10,349 nucleotides of DNA. Origin: Thermoleophilia bacterium (lineage in GTDB: Bacteria; Actinomycetota; Thermoleophilia; RBG-16-64-13). Position numbers and translations under genes: made by a program. Position 1 is the stretch's first letter. Each line of letters starts with the position of its first letter. The notes under the pieces are model-generated. The model saw only the letters and a list, made by a program, of their open reading frames with translations, was not told where the DNA came from and did no database searches. Where the stretch lies: positions 1-10,349 of the forward strand of contig JAFGIH010000791.1 of assembly GCA_016929985.1 (NCBI GenBank). The letters run 5' to 3'. Below, piece after piece: positions 1 through 6,733 of the stretch.

Positions 1-968
1 CCGCTGCGAGTGGTCTCGAGGATCGTGCCGTTCTCGCCCACGACATATCCGACGGTCGGACCGGCGAAGCAGACATCGAGCAGCAACTCGGAAGTCCCCG
101 ATGCCTGGCTCCACCAGGTCGCCCCGCCGTCGGCGGTCGCGTAAATGGCGCCCTTGTCTCCGACAGCCCAGCCGTGCTGCAGATCGACGAACGCGACGCC
201 GTTGAACCCGATGCCCGTGGCGGGGAGGCCCTTGGTCTGCCGGGTCCACGTTACCCCGCCGTCGGTGGTGGCCAAGATCAGCGGGATGCTGTCTGCGCTC
301 ACCGCCGTGCCGACCGCCCAGCCGTGCTCGGTGTCGACCATGTGGACCGACTCCAGGCTAGCGCCCTTGTAGGTGGACATCTCGGCCTCTTGCCAGTCGA
401 TGCCGTTCGTGGTGTAGGCCACCCGTGGCTGAGGCGTCCCGATGAAGCCCACCCAGCCTCCGACCGCCACCCCATGCGTGGCGTCTGCCATAGAAAGACC
501 CGGGTAGCTCCAGTTGTTGTCGGCGTAGCCAGAGGATCCCTCAGCCTGCACCTTCCACGAGGCGCCCCCGTCGGTGCTGGCAAGGATGGTCCCGTCGTTC
601 AGGGTCGCCCAACCGAGCGAGTCATCCACGAAGTCAAGGGCGGAAACGATGAGGAAGTTCCAGCCGAATGAGGTGTTCTCTCCGACCTCGTGGCTACTGA
701 CCGAATCCCACTCCGCACCCGCGGAGCTGGTGCGACTGATGACCCCCGTGTCCTCAAAGCCGATCATGCCCTCGGGGATGTAGGTGGTGCCGCCGACCCA
801 GCCACGGACGGCGTCGAAGAAGTCTACGGCGTGGTAGTGGACGTTACCCCCTTGGACGGTGGTCCAGGTGGCCGCCTGCGCGGGCGCGGCCGGAACAAGG
901 ACCGCAACGCCGAGCACCAAGGCCACGAGTACGAGGGCTACGGGAATAGCGAGCCGGGATCTTCTCAT
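1..968 (-). CDS. Secreted BNR/Ycf48-like beta-propeller protein, C-terminus beyond the window
   Basis: The reading frame is open from the ATG at 968 to the left edge (322 codons, no stop), so the C-terminus is missing. The N-terminus is a typical Sec signal peptide: MRRSR, a long Leu/Val/Ala stretch, then PAAPAQA-A as a probable signal peptidase site near residue 32. The mature part repeats two signatures of the photosystem II assembly factor Ycf48/BNR family: 'HGWAVG' or similar (RGWVGG, LGWAT, HGVAVG, HGWAVG twice) and 'T-DGG-TW' (TDGGASW, TDGGVTW, ADGGATW). These are blades of a beta-propeller. AGGTGA at 975-980, six bases before the ATG, is a good ribosome binding site. In non-photosynthetic bacteria such proteins are exported and usually of unknown function; a role in cell-surface assembly or substrate binding is only a guess. 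It is separated from the operon upstream by about 270 bases, so it probably has its own promoter. Confidence 0.85.
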   Translation of the reverse strand, partial: MRRSRLAIPVALVLVALVLGVAVLVPAAPAQAATWTTVQGGNVHYHAVDFFDAVRGWVGGTTYIPEGMIGFEDTGVISRTSSAGAEWDSVSSHEVGENTSFGWNFLIVSALDFVDDSLGWATLNDGTILASTDGGASWKVQAEGSSGYADNNWSYPGLSMADATHGVAVGGWVGFIGTPQPRVAYTTNGIDWQEAEMSTYKGASLESVHMVDTEHGWAVGTAVSADSIPLILATTDGGVTWTRQTKGLPATGIGFNGVAFVDLQHGWAVGDKGAIYATADGGATWWSQASGTSELLLDVCFAGPTVGYVVGENGTILETTRS

Positions 969-1110
969 GAGAATCACCTCTCCGATCTACAGGTCGAACG
1001 GACGTTGGTAAAGATGTCTCCGGGTTGACGGGGCGTCCACTGAGAGCGTTCCCCCCGGTCGACCCGTGGCTATGCCATTCCCGAACGAAGCCGATCAGAA
1101 ACCGGGTACC
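969..1110. other. Intergenic leader of the beta-propeller gene
   Basis: This stretch must carry the promoter of the minus-strand beta-propeller gene unless it is read through from the operon upstream. I see the ribosome binding site (975-980) and an 8-bp palindrome GGTCGACC near 1060, but no convincing -35/-10 pair. No ORF with coding character is visible. Confidence 0.5.
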
Positions 1111-1260
1111 CTACTCGCCTGCCTTGCCTCCCAGCCGCTCGTAGGCCTTCCTGGTCACATCCGTGGAGAAATGGAAGATGGGGCCTGCCGGCCGATGTAG
1201 CGCTCCACCTCGCCGTTCATCTCCATTCGGCCGGTCAGGAGGACGTGAGAGTCGTGTCGG
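1111..1260 (-). pseudogene. Possible frameshifted remnant of an unidentified gene
   Basis: Downstream of the lipoprotein gene the minus strand keeps coding character in two adjoining frames. One frame (about 1257-1185) reads VLLTGRMEMNGEVERYIGRQ. The other, ending at a TAG at 1111-1113, reads PIFHFSTDVTRKAYERLGG and then KAGE. Nearly every codon in both pieces ends in G or C, as in the real genes here. The two would join into one continuous peptide if a single base were added to the GGGG run at 1180-1183 (CCCC on the minus strand). I do not recognise the protein. Upstream of VLLTG the frame runs into the out-of-frame tail of the lipoprotein gene, so the 5' part is absent or replaced. It could instead be chance coding-like composition. 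Confidence 0.3.
1188..1234 (-). repeat. 7-bp inverted repeat directly after the lipoprotein stop codon
   Basis: CCGGCCG (1188-1194) and CGGCCGG (1228-1234) are perfect inverted arms separated by 33 bases. The second arm abuts the TGA of the lipoprotein gene at 1235-1237. It could form a weak terminator-type stem in the operon transcript. There is no following T-run and the loop is long, so assignment as a terminator is uncertain. It overlaps the possible gene remnant. Confidence 0.3.
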
Positions 1261-3271
1261 TCGTGCCGGCACCCGGCGCGGTCCCGCTGGGGGGCGTGAC
1301 GCCGCCTGGGGCTGTGCCGCCACCGGGGCGTGTGCCGCCGCCAGGCCGTGTGCCGCCACCCTGCATCCCCGGCATCATGCCCCCAGTCCCCGACGTCGTC
1401 ACGACACCCGAGAGGGTGAGGCTCGCGTACTGCTCGCCGGGAGTGTAGTCGCCATCCGCGTAGAGACCGTCGGTGGCGGTGCCGGTGGAACTTCCGCCCA
1501 GGTAGACGGTGTAGCTGGCGCCTTCCTTGAGATCGGGCGAGCTCAAGACCACCGATTGGTACTGCTTCGTGGGCGCGAACGTGAGAATCTCGGAACCGTC
1601 CTCAGCTTGAACGTGCACGATCGTGCCGGCGGCCCGCGCCTGGTCGAAGTTGACCATGAGAGAGTTCTGGGTGGACGAGCTGCTGGGGGCGTCGGCCATA
1701 CCCGAGCTGCCCACTGCAACGAACAAGCCTCTCGTCACGGTAAACTCCGCGTAGTAGTCGACGGCTCCGTTCATGTTCTCGGTGGGGCCGTTGATGAGGA
1801 GTACTCCGTCGCTCATCCTGATGGCGCCGTTGATATCCATGCCATCGCCGCCCGCATCGATCGCCATGTAGCCGCCTTCGATTACCAACTGCGCGTCGCC
1901 GGACTCAGCGAAGCCGGGGGGGCCGCCTTGGCCCTGACCCCATACGGAGCCGTCGGTAGCTGAGCCGTCAGTCGCGGTGCCGGTGGACACCGAGCCTGTG
2001 TCGTCGGCCACTCCGTTGAGTCCGTCGTCAGTGGACACCACGTGCACGACGCCATCCCGGAGCGTGATGGAGTTGGCCTCGATGCCCTCGTACGACGTGC
2101 TGATGTCGATCTGCCCGCCGTTGATATCGACGGTGCCATCGGCGTGGATGCCATCATCGCCGGAGGCCAGCGTGAGAGTGCCGCCGTCTATCTGGATGGT
2201 GTTGTTTGAGTGGATGGCGTCATCGGAGGAATCGGCGTCGATGGTACCTCCTTTGACGAACACACCGCCGTCGGCCTTCAGGGCCTTGGCGCTGTCGGAG
2301 TCGGAGATGTCGGTGGACTGCGCGTCGCCGGTGTCACCGAAGGCCCGCGCGCGTGTGGCTGCGTTCGCGCTGCCCCCTCCGGTCACAACCGAGAGGTCAC
2401 CGGCAGCCATGAGGAGAGTGGTCTCCGCCTGGATGCCGTCGGCGCCCGCGGTGATGTCGATGGCCCCGCCCGAGATGCAGATGAAGCCCTTGTCGGCTTT
2501 GGTGTCATTGGTGGACTGCAGGCCATCGCCACCCGCCCTCACGGTCACCGTAGCCTCTTTGACCCCGAGGCTGTCCTTGCCTTTGATGGCATCGTTCGCG
2601 GCTTCGACAGTGATGTCGCCGCTCACGATCTTGAGATGGTCCTTGCTGGTGATACCGTCGTTGAAGTTGGCTCTGACCGTAAGCGAGCCCGAGCCGTTTA
2701 TGGTGAGATCGGTCTTGCTGAAGATCGCGGCGTTGGGCTCGTCGGACTCGGCGTCGTCGAACACATAGTCGGCGCCGTCGGTCACCACGTTCTCTGTGCC
2801 CGCGGCCAGCGTCAGGATGACCTTCTGCGCGTTCTGGACGTAGATGGGCGCGCTTGTTGAGCACGATATGTCAGCCCCGTTCAGGACCAGCCTGACGGGG
2901 CCGATCTCTTCCACATCCACCACGATCTGCCCGTCGCTCACGGCGCCGCTGACCACATACGTGCCCGCGGCCTTGATAGTCACCTTGCCACCCTCCGTCT
3001 CCGCGCTGTTGCCGGCGCCGTCGAAGCGGATTGATCCATCGGCCAGAGTGATGAAGGAGGCCCTGGAACTATCCCAGCCGGAGTCTAGATCGTTCTCGTC
3101 GTACGCGAGCGTGAGGGCGTCGGGGTAGGTCGCGGCCGGCTCAGCATCGTTCGTCGCGGTCGAGGAAGCGGCAGTGGATGGGATAGCCGTGGTGCCGCTG
3201 CAGCCTGCAGCACCCAAGCCAAAAGCGAGCACAGCGGCCAGCGGCAGGATTGCCATGAGTGCCTTCTTCAT
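1235..3271 (-). CDS. Cthe_2159-type beta-helix carbohydrate-binding lipoprotein
   Basis: The N-terminus is a lipoprotein signal: MKKALMAILPL, a hydrophobic core, then GAAGC with Cys24 as the expected lipidated residue. Residues about 45-570 are Gly/Asp-rich short beta repeats with the recurring pattern 'G-(I/T)-x-(I/V)-x-A-x-(D/N)-DG(I/L)-x-(S/A/G)', for example NDGITSKDHLKI, NDAIKGKDSL, DDAIHSNNTIQIDGG, DDGIHADGTVDINGG and GDGMDINGA. This is the signature of the Cthe_2159 family (carbohydrate-binding domain, PF14262), a calcium-binding parallel beta-helix whose founder binds cellulose and pectin-like acidic polysaccharides. The last 56 residues form a Met/Pro/Gly/Thr-rich tail with PGGGTR repeats and no LPxTG motif. 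I chose ATG 3271 because it gives a canonical MKK signal peptide. A GTG at 3295 adds eight residues and cannot be excluded. It is the last gene of the operon, 44 bases after the DUF4956 stop. The protein is inferred to be displayed on the outer face of the membrane. Confidence 0.88.
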   Translation of the reverse strand: MKKALMAILPLAAVLAFGLGAAGCSGTTAIPSTAASSTATNDAEPAATYPDALTLAYDENDLDSGWDSSRASFITLADGSIRFDGAGNSAETEGGKVTIKAAGTYVVSGAVSDGQIVVDVEEIGPVRLVLNGADISCSTSAPIYVQNAQKVILTLAAGTENVVTDGADYVFDDAESDEPNAAIFSKTDLTINGSGSLTVRANFNDGITSKDHLKIVSGDITVEAANDAIKGKDSLGVKEATVTVRAGGDGLQSTNDTKADKGFICISGGAIDITAGADGIQAETTLLMAAGDLSVVTGGGSANAATRARAFGDTGDAQSTDISDSDSAKALKADGGVFVKGGTIDADSSDDAIHSNNTIQIDGGTLTLASGDDGIHADGTVDINGGQIDISTSYEGIEANSITLRDGVVHVVSTDDGLNGVADDTGSVSTGTATDGSATDGSVWGQGQGGPPGFAESGDAQLVIEGGYMAIDAGGDGMDINGAIRMSDGVLLINGPTENMNGAVDYYAEFTVTRGLFVAVGSSGMADAPSSSSTQNSLMVNFDQARAAGTIVHVQAEDGSEILTFAPTKQYQSVVLSSPDLKEGASYTVYLGGSSTGTATDGLYADGDYTPGEQYASLTLSGVVTTSGTGGMMPGMQGGGTRPGGGTRPGGGTAPGGVTPPSGTAPGAGTTDTTLTSS
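1313..1366 (-). repeat. 18-bp tandem repeat (three units) in the lipoprotein tail
   Basis: Three adjacent 18-base units begin TGTGCCGCC on the plus strand (1313-1330, 1331-1348, 1349-1366). On the coding strand they encode the PGGGTR hexapeptide repeats. The third unit diverges in its last bases. Repeat number is likely to vary between strains by slippage. Confidence 0.7.
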
Positions 3272-3315
3272 CCTCTTGACCTGATCCCTTCTCACACGAT
3301 CCGACAGGACAAGCC

Positions 3316-3990
3316 TCAGCCTACGAATATCTCCAGCCGCGAGGGGGCGACGGCCGCACTCAACTCAGTGGTGAACGCAGTCCAGTCGAACGATGACTGT
3401 CTCCTGTACTGATACTGGAGATTCACCTTGCCGTCGACCACGGACATCGATTCCAACCTGGGGCTCTTCAGCTTGAAGGAGAGAAGGTCTTTCACCTTTC
3501 CTTCGATCTCCTGGAACTCCGTCTGGTCGAGGGAGAGCATCAGGCTGCCCTGGCCACCGACCGCCGCGGAGCGGTCGCGTACCAACCAGCGCACTCCCAG
3601 CACGAGGAAGACCGCGACCATCAGCAGCGCGATCACCATGAAGTTGCCGGTCGCCGCCCCGATCGAGGAGGCGATGAGCAGCAAGAGGAAGCCGATCTCC
3701 GCCGGATCCTTCACCGGGGTGCGGAAGCGCACGAACGACAGGGCGCCCAGCAGACCGAGAGAGAGTGGGATAGAGGTCTGGATGCCGAGGAAGAGCACGG
3801 TGATAGCCGGCCCTCCCACCAGAAACATGCGGTGCACCCCCGCCCCGATGTGCCTCGTCCCGTAGAACAGCTGGTACATGAAGTAGACGACAAGGGAGAA
3901 CACTATCGAGAGAGCCAAGGCTATCATCGCCTCCGTCCAGCCCAGCGAAGACAGCATGCCTTCCCATGTCGACGTCAGTTGCTCCCACAT
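3316..3990 (-). CDS. DUF4956 family polytopic membrane protein
   Basis: The predicted protein has 224 residues. Hydrophobic segments lie near residues 21-42, 55-72, 73-85 and 99-136, giving about four or five membrane spans. A charged cytoplasmic-type C-terminal domain follows (about 140-224). The stretch 'LSFVRFRTPVKDPAEIGFL' (84-102) with the following 'SSIGAATGN' is the hallmark of DUF4956 (PF16316), in which an R-x-R-(T)-x2-KD-P core is conserved between helices. No reaction is known for the family. Members are often encoded beside VTC-domain polyphosphate polymerases, as here. The frame is open back to 4131, but I chose ATG 3990. It has GAGGTGG (3995-4001) five bases upstream, and the first 47 codons of the longer form overlap the VTC gene and look non-coding. 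Only 11 bases separate it from the VTC stop, so the two genes are almost certainly co-transcribed and possibly translationally coupled. Confidence 0.88.
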   Translation of the reverse strand: MWEQLTSTWEGMLSSLGWTEAMIALALSIVFSLVVYFMYQLFYGTRHIGAGVHRMFLVGGPAITVLFLGIQTSIPLSLGLLGALSFVRFRTPVKDPAEIGFLLLLIASSIGAATGNFMVIALLMVAVFLVLGVRWLVRDRSAAVGGQGSLMLSLDQTEFQEIEGKVKDLLSFKLKSPRLESMSVVDGKVNLQYQYRRQSSFDWTAFTTELSAAVAPSRLEIFVG

Positions 3991-4001
3991 GTCGCCACCT
4001 C

Positions 4002-4778
4002 TCAGTTCAGTTCTGGTATCCCGACACACGCCTCGGCGTGCATAGTCCCGGACGGCCACAGCCTCGACACACTGCCCTGAGCACCCATGTGGGCCTCCAG
4101 GCTCGATGAGTACTTCGAATACCGCGTCCACGACGAACCCAGGTCGGCCGCCTGTCTGAGACTGGGCGGCAGGTCCATAGTCGCGCCCTTGACCTCGATC
4201 ACGGCGCCCGGCAGTTCAAGACCCCGCTCTCCCCGGCCGATGCCCGGCATGATCATGGTGGAGCTGATCCGCGAATCAAGGGCCACCCGGAGCCCGGTCC
4301 GCGGCTCGACGAAACGGCGACGCCAGTAAGAGATCGCTACCACCGGGACCAACCGGCCGGGGCCGAAGAACCCGAACTCGGCCATGGTCTGCCTCAGGGC
4401 GGTGATGGGCACGATGCCCCGAGAGAGGGAAGCGGGCGCGATCGCCCCAGCGGAGATCTGCAATGGCCGTCTCTGTTTGGTCGACGCGAAGCCCCGCCGC
4501 GACTTCAGTTCCAGCCACACGGGCATGAGACCGTCGGCCTCCGAGGACCCTGGCCAGGTCCCGTACCAGCGGATGCGGATCTTGTCTTTGGCGAACTCAC
4601 CCGCGAGCGACCGCTGGTGCTGGTCGAGGTCGACGGTATCGAAGTAGAGGCTGTTGATCTGCTCCTCGGGATACTCGCCATCCCAGCGGCAGGTTCTGCG
4701 CAGTAGCGCCAAGGCCAGGCCCAGCTTCGCAGGAGCCACAAAGTACTTCTGTTCCACTCTCTCGGCCGGCACGCTCAT
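4002..4778 (-). CDS. VTC-domain polyphosphate polymerase-like protein
   Basis: The protein (258 residues from ATG 4778) matches the VTC domain (PF09359), the triphosphate-tunnel catalytic domain that in yeast Vtc4 makes polyphosphate from ATP. The tunnel motifs are all visible in order: E9-x-K11-Y, R68-x-R70-x-Y in 'KIRIRWYG', E90-x-K92 in 'WLELKSRR', R164...D168 in 'RVALDSRI', E195-x-K197 in 'VIEVKG', and R219-YSK222 near the end. This basic/acidic lining is intact, so it is probably catalytically competent. No membrane segment is seen, so it should act in the cytoplasm, plausibly against the membrane through the DUF4956 partner. It is the first gene of the three-gene operon. Start choice is unsettled: AGGAGG (4779-4784) touches ATG 4778, whereas GTG 4772 lies six bases beyond it and has better spacing. 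An upstream ATG at 4823 has no ribosome binding site. Confidence 0.88.
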   Translation of the reverse strand: MSVPAERVEQKYFVAPAKLGLALALLRRTCRWDGEYPEEQINSLYFDTVDLDQHQRSLAGEFAKDKIRIRWYGTWPGSSEADGLMPVWLELKSRRGFASTKQRRPLQISAGAIAPASLSRGIVPITALRQTMAEFGFFGPGRLVPVVAISYWRRRFVEPRTGLRVALDSRISSTMIMPGIGRGERGLELPGAVIEVKGATMDLPPSLRQAADLGSSWTRYSKYSSSLEAHMGAQGSVSRLWPSGTMHAEACVGIPELN

Positions 4779-4784
4779 CCTCCT
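4779..4784 (-). promoter_or_regulatory. Shine-Dalgarno AGGAGG deciding the VTC start
   Basis: A perfect AGGAGG lies immediately before ATG 4778 with zero spacing and six bases before GTG 4772. Normal spacing is about 5-9 bases, so this site argues for initiation at the GTG, giving a protein two residues shorter. Confidence 0.6.
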
Positions 4785-4858
4785 CGTCCATCTGCTCGTG
4801 CTAGATTCTGGCGGTTGAGGCATAAGGCGTACGTAAGGCTTGCTGGTCGCAATCCGGG

Positions 4859-4864
4859 TATCAT
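4859..4864 (+). promoter_or_regulatory. Candidate -10 element for a leaderless transcript
   Basis: TATCAT (fits TAnnnT) ends seven bases before the ATG at 4872 of the flavin oxidoreductase. That places the expected transcription start at or within a base or two of the start codon. No Shine-Dalgarno sequence is present between the -10 and the ATG (TGCGGCC). The combination is typical of leaderless mRNAs, which are common in Actinobacteria. No good -35 is seen at the right distance. Confidence 0.5.
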
Positions 4865-4871
4865 TGCGGCC

Positions 4872-6077
4872 ATGTCCACTACCCCCGCGACCGACACTCG
4901 ACAGGCGTTCACCCCGGTCAACATCGGCGGCGTTCAGTTGCGCAACCGCATAGTCCGGTCAGGGTGCTTCGAAGGTCTGAGCCCCGGGGGTCTGGTGACC
5001 GACCGGTTGATCGATCACCACCGCGAGGTGGCCGCGGGCGGAGTGGCGATGACCACCCTCTCCTACTGCTCGGTGAGTGAGGATGGGCGGGCCTTCAGCC
5101 ACGAACTCTGGATGCGACCCGAGGTCCTCCCGGGCCTCGAACGCTTTGCCGCCGCCGTCCACGCCGAGGGCGCGGCGGCATCCATCCAGTTGGGGCACTG
5201 TGGCTTCTTCGCCAGCCCCTCCGTCATCAGCCGCCGGCCGCTCGGCGCCTCGCCGAAGTTCTGCCTCTTCCGCCTGTCATATTGCGCGGGCATGACCGAA
5301 GCGGAGATCGAGCAGAAGACCGGCGACTTCTCGCGCGCGGCGCGCCTGGCGCGCGAGGCCGGTTTTGACGCGGTGGAGATCCACGCCGGTCACGGCTATC
5401 TCTTGAGCCAGTTCATCTCCCCCTGGACCAACCGGCGGACCGACCGTTATGGAGGGTCGGTGGAGAACCGGGTACGCTTCCCCGCGGAGGTCGTGCGGCG
5501 GGTCCGCGCTGAGGTGGGACCCGACTACCCTGTGCTGGTCAAGATGAATCAGTACGACGCCATGCGCGGGGGGCTGGAGATCGACGAAGCCGTCCAGGTC
5601 GCGCGGGCTTTCGAAGCGGCGGGAGCCACGGCCTTGGTGCCCTCATGCGGCTTCACCGCCAAGACGCCCCTCAACATGCTGCGCGGCGGCAAGCCTCTCG
5701 TCGAGATGGTCCGAGCGCAGAAGAGCTTCTTCTACAAGATCGGCCTGTCTATGTTCGGCTGGATGATGGTGCAGACCTACCCCTTCGAACCCCTCTTCCT
5801 CCTCGAGGGAGCCCGGCGCATCCGTGACGCGGTGAGCATCCCGGTGGCCTACATAGGCGGAGCCTTTTCCGCGGCCGACCTCGAGAGCCTCGTCGCCGAA
5901 GGCTTCGCGTTCGTGCAGATGGGCCGCGCCACCGTGCGCGATCCGGCGTTCGTCACCCGCCTGCAGCAGGGCGAGATCACGGTGTCCGACTGCGACCACT
6001 GCAACCGCTGCATCGCCTCCATGAGCGTGGAGGGGATCACCTGCGTCGCGAACCACAAAGGGCTCCTCGCCTCCTAG
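4872..6077 (+). CDS. Old yellow enzyme-family NADH:flavin oxidoreductase with C-terminal Cys cluster
   Basis: This is a 401-residue FMN-dependent TIM-barrel enzyme of the OYE family. Near the start, 'VQLRNRIVRSGCFEGL' (21-36) is the FMN-binding first strand. 'EIHAGHGYLLSQF' (169-181) supplies the His171/His174 substrate-binding pair and Tyr176, as in the YqjM-like class. It is followed by the family signature 'SPWTNRRTDRYGGSVENR' (183-200). Later 'AYIGG' (326-330) and 'MGRATVRDP' (350-358) are the phosphate-binding loops. The C-terminus carries C374-x2-C377-x2-C380-x10-C391, resembling the 4Fe-4S ligand set of 2,4-dienoyl-CoA reductase and trimethylamine dehydrogenase. However, the additional NAD(P)-binding domains of those enzymes are absent. 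It probably reduces activated alkenes or enoates, with electrons possibly delivered through an Fe-S cluster; the substrate is unknown. The frame is open from a TTG at 4815, but ATG 4872 begins the conserved part and has the leaderless promoter. It is divergent from the VTC operon. Confidence 0.88.
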   Translation: MSTTPATDTRQAFTPVNIGGVQLRNRIVRSGCFEGLSPGGLVTDRLIDHHREVAAGGVAMTTLSYCSVSEDGRAFSHELWMRPEVLPGLERFAAAVHAEGAAASIQLGHCGFFASPSVISRRPLGASPKFCLFRLSYCAGMTEAEIEQKTGDFSRAARLAREAGFDAVEIHAGHGYLLSQFISPWTNRRTDRYGGSVENRVRFPAEVVRRVRAEVGPDYPVLVKMNQYDAMRGGLEIDEAVQVARAFEAAGATALVPSCGFTAKTPLNMLRGGKPLVEMVRAQKSFFYKIGLSMFGWMMVQTYPFEPLFLLEGARRIRDAVSIPVAYIGGAFSAADLESLVAEGFAFVQMGRATVRDPAFVTRLQQGEITVSDCDHCNRCIASMSVEGITCVANHKGLLAS

Positions 6078-6089
6078 GTCAAGCTGATT

Positions 6090-6104
6090 GGACGGCCGCC
6101 GTCC
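6090..6104. repeat. Short perfect hairpin upstream of rubrerythrin
   Basis: GGACGG-CCG-CCGTCC is a perfect 6-bp stem with a 3-base loop, 13 bases after the oxidoreductase stop and 49 bases before the rubrerythrin ATG. It overlaps TTGGAC (6088-6093), a possible -35. There is no T-run, so it may be a weak terminator, an operator, or chance. Confidence 0.35.
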
Positions 6105-6152
6105 TGGGAATAGCCCTTTCACGCTCTCATTTCGAAAGGAGAAAGCAGACTG

Positions 6153-6725
6153 ATGGGCATCAAAGGATCGAAGACCGAACAGAACCTGCTGAAGTCGTTC
6201 GCCGGCGAGAGCCAGGCACGCAACCGTTACACCTTCTTCGCGAGCCAAGCGCGGAAGGAAGGTTTCGAGCAGATCGCCGCCATCTTCGAAGAGACGGCCG
6301 CCAACGAGAAGGAGCACGCGGAGGTCTTCTTCAAGTACCTCAAGGGTGGCCCTGTGGAGATCACGTCAACCTACCCCGCGGGCAAGATAGGGAAGACGGC
6401 GGAGAACCTGTTGGCCGCCGCCGAGGGTGAGAACGAGGAGTGGACCCAGCTCTATCCGACGTTCGCTGAAGTGGCGAAGGAGGAGGGCTTCGCTAAGGTG
6501 GCGGAGTCGTTCACAGAGATCTCCGAGGTGGAGGAGCAACATGAGCTCCGCTACCGCAAGCTGCTAGCCAACGTGGAGGCGGGACGCGTATTCAAGCGCG
6601 AGAAGACCGTCAAGTGGCACTGCCGTAATTGCGGCTACATCCACGAGGGCCCCGAGGCCCCGGACCTGTGCCCGGCCTGCCAGCACGCCCAGGCATACTA
6701 CGAGCTCTGGGTCGAGGCCTACTGA
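6153..6725 (+). CDS. rbr: Rubrerythrin
   Basis: The 190-residue protein has the classic rubrerythrin layout. An N-terminal ferritin-like four-helix domain (about 1-140) contains the diiron ligands: Glu19 in 'GES', E52-x2-H55 in 'NEKEH', Glu93/94 and E127-x2-H130 in 'EEQH'. A C-terminal rubredoxin-like domain follows, with C157-x2-C160 ('WHCRNCGYIHEG') and C173-x2-C176 ('LCPAC') binding one iron. The family reduces hydrogen peroxide to water in the cytoplasm of anaerobes and microaerophiles, taking electrons from rubredoxin or NAD(P)H-linked flavoproteins. All metal ligands are present. AAAGGAGA (6135-6142) lies about 10 bases before the ATG. The flavin oxidoreductase 75 bases upstream and the CDGSH protein downstream are on the same strand, but nothing in sequence proves they act as its electron donors. 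Confidence 0.95.
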   Translation: MGIKGSKTEQNLLKSFAGESQARNRYTFFASQARKEGFEQIAAIFEETAANEKEHAEVFFKYLKGGPVEITSTYPAGKIGKTAENLLAAAEGENEEWTQLYPTFAEVAKEEGFAKVAESFTEISEVEEQHELRYRKLLANVEAGRVFKREKTVKWHCRNCGYIHEGPEAPDLCPACQHAQAYYELWVEAY

Positions 6726-6733
6726 CAGTCAGT

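Noticed and set aside
145..783. Plus-strand ORFs opposite the beta-propeller gene
   Set aside because: They are antisense to a frame with clear repeated motifs and a signal peptide; the products are low-complexity shadows.
1977..2768. 263-codon plus-strand ORF opposite the lipoprotein
   Set aside because: It is a mirror of the Asp/Ser/Gly-rich repeats; no start signal or family signature.
3991..4131. 47-codon N-terminal extension of the DUF4956 protein
   Set aside because: It overlaps the VTC gene, lacks a ribosome binding site, and ATG 3990 has a good one.
5643..6317. 224-codon minus-strand ORF across the oxidoreductase end and rubrerythrin start
   Set aside because: It is antisense to two well-supported genes and shows no domain.
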